From: a virus
DNA length: 35,012 bases
IMG/VR virus record: IMGVR_UViG_3300028610_000705
Span: 1 to 35,012 of that record
Strand: one strand, 5' to 3'
A program made the position numbers and the translations under genes. The notes below the pieces were generated by a model that was not told the DNA's origin, ran no database searches, and was given only the letters and a program-made list of their open reading frames with translations. This document shows, piece after piece, positions 34,926-35,012 of this stretch. Position 1 is the first letter of the stretch. Every line of letters begins with the position of its first letter.

Positions 34926-35012
34926 AATATAAATCTAGTGCAATCCGGGCGCAGTTTATCGGTAGCCTAAGAACCAAGGGGCAGGCCGTCGCCTACGCAA
35001 TGGACGGGTATA
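34922..35012 (+). CDS. VRR-NUC domain nuclease, 5' part (continues at base 1)
   Basis: ATG at 34922 overlaps the TGA of the preceding gene (ATGA), so translation is probably coupled. Thirty codons are visible before the window ends one base into codon 31. Alone it looks anonymous. Read across the end into base 1 it runs straight into the RPGRAVRFGIPGQSD stretch, which is how phage VRR-NUC proteins continue after their N-terminal helix. It is the last gene of the operon with the XRE regulator, HNH and DUF968-like genes. That the two ends belong to one gene is inferred from the frame and the sensible product. Confidence 0.8.
   Translation, partial: MKYKSSAIRAQFIGSLRTKGQAVAYAMDGY

Overview
The window looks like one complete tailed-phage genome, probably a siphovirus, sequenced as a circle and opened inside a gene. 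The reading frame that starts at 34922 runs off the right end and continues in frame from base 3 at the left end. Joined, the two pieces make one plausible 100-residue VRR-NUC nuclease. Every convincing gene is on the + strand. Stop and start codons overlap (ATGA or TAATG) at many junctions. No tRNA, rRNA, CRISPR array, integrase or plasmid partition gene was seen. The host cannot be named. Three proteins carry Gram-negative-looking signal peptides, two of them ending in FGQ, which weakly suggests a Gram-negative host. The phage brings no DNA polymerase or helicase that I can recognise.

Layout: (1) 1-6.5 kb, early/accessory genes. Here are many very small proteins (several zinc-binding or single-membrane-span), an excisionase-type HTH protein, a CDP-alcohol phosphatidyltransferase-like membrane enzyme with an altered active site, an ASCH-like protein and a SAM methyltransferase, closed by a terminator at 6497-6522. 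(2) 6.6-13.3 kb, packaging and head assembly: small and large terminase, SPP1-type portal, a gpG-like virion protein and a Mu gpF-like head protein. Inserted among these are a SpeD-like pyruvoyl decarboxylase plus DUF3326 pair, flanked by a 10-bp direct repeat, and a C39/papain-like peptidase. (3) 13.3-27.9 kb, structural operon: scaffold, major capsid protein, connectors, two tandem tail-tube paralogues, two tandem secreted-looking paralogues, tail chaperones with a -1 frameshift on a T7 run, tape measure, tail hub and a LamG-containing distal tail protein, closed by a terminator at 27956-27987. (4) 28-35 kb, recombination, replication and control: ERF annealing protein, DnaQ-type exonuclease, an O-like replication initiator with a candidate internal origin, several small zinc proteins, an XRE regulator, an HNH endonuclease, a DUF968-like nuclease and the VRR-NUC.

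Control appears genome-wide. A 12-bp palindrome, TATACYAGTATA, occurs at seven promoters spread round the circle, always between or overlapping the -35 and -10 boxes. The promoters share TTGCAT/TTGTTA-like -35 boxes, a 17-bp spacer and TAAACT/TAAGTT/TATATT-like -10 boxes. The terminase promoter and the replication promoter lack the palindrome. This looks like a dispersed repressor regulon covering early genes and the capsid/tail operon. The likely regulator is the XRE protein at 33443 or the leaderless gene at 476, but neither has been shown to bind it.

No recognisable endolysin, holin or spanin was found, so the lysis system is probably hidden among the unassigned small membrane proteins and the peptidase.
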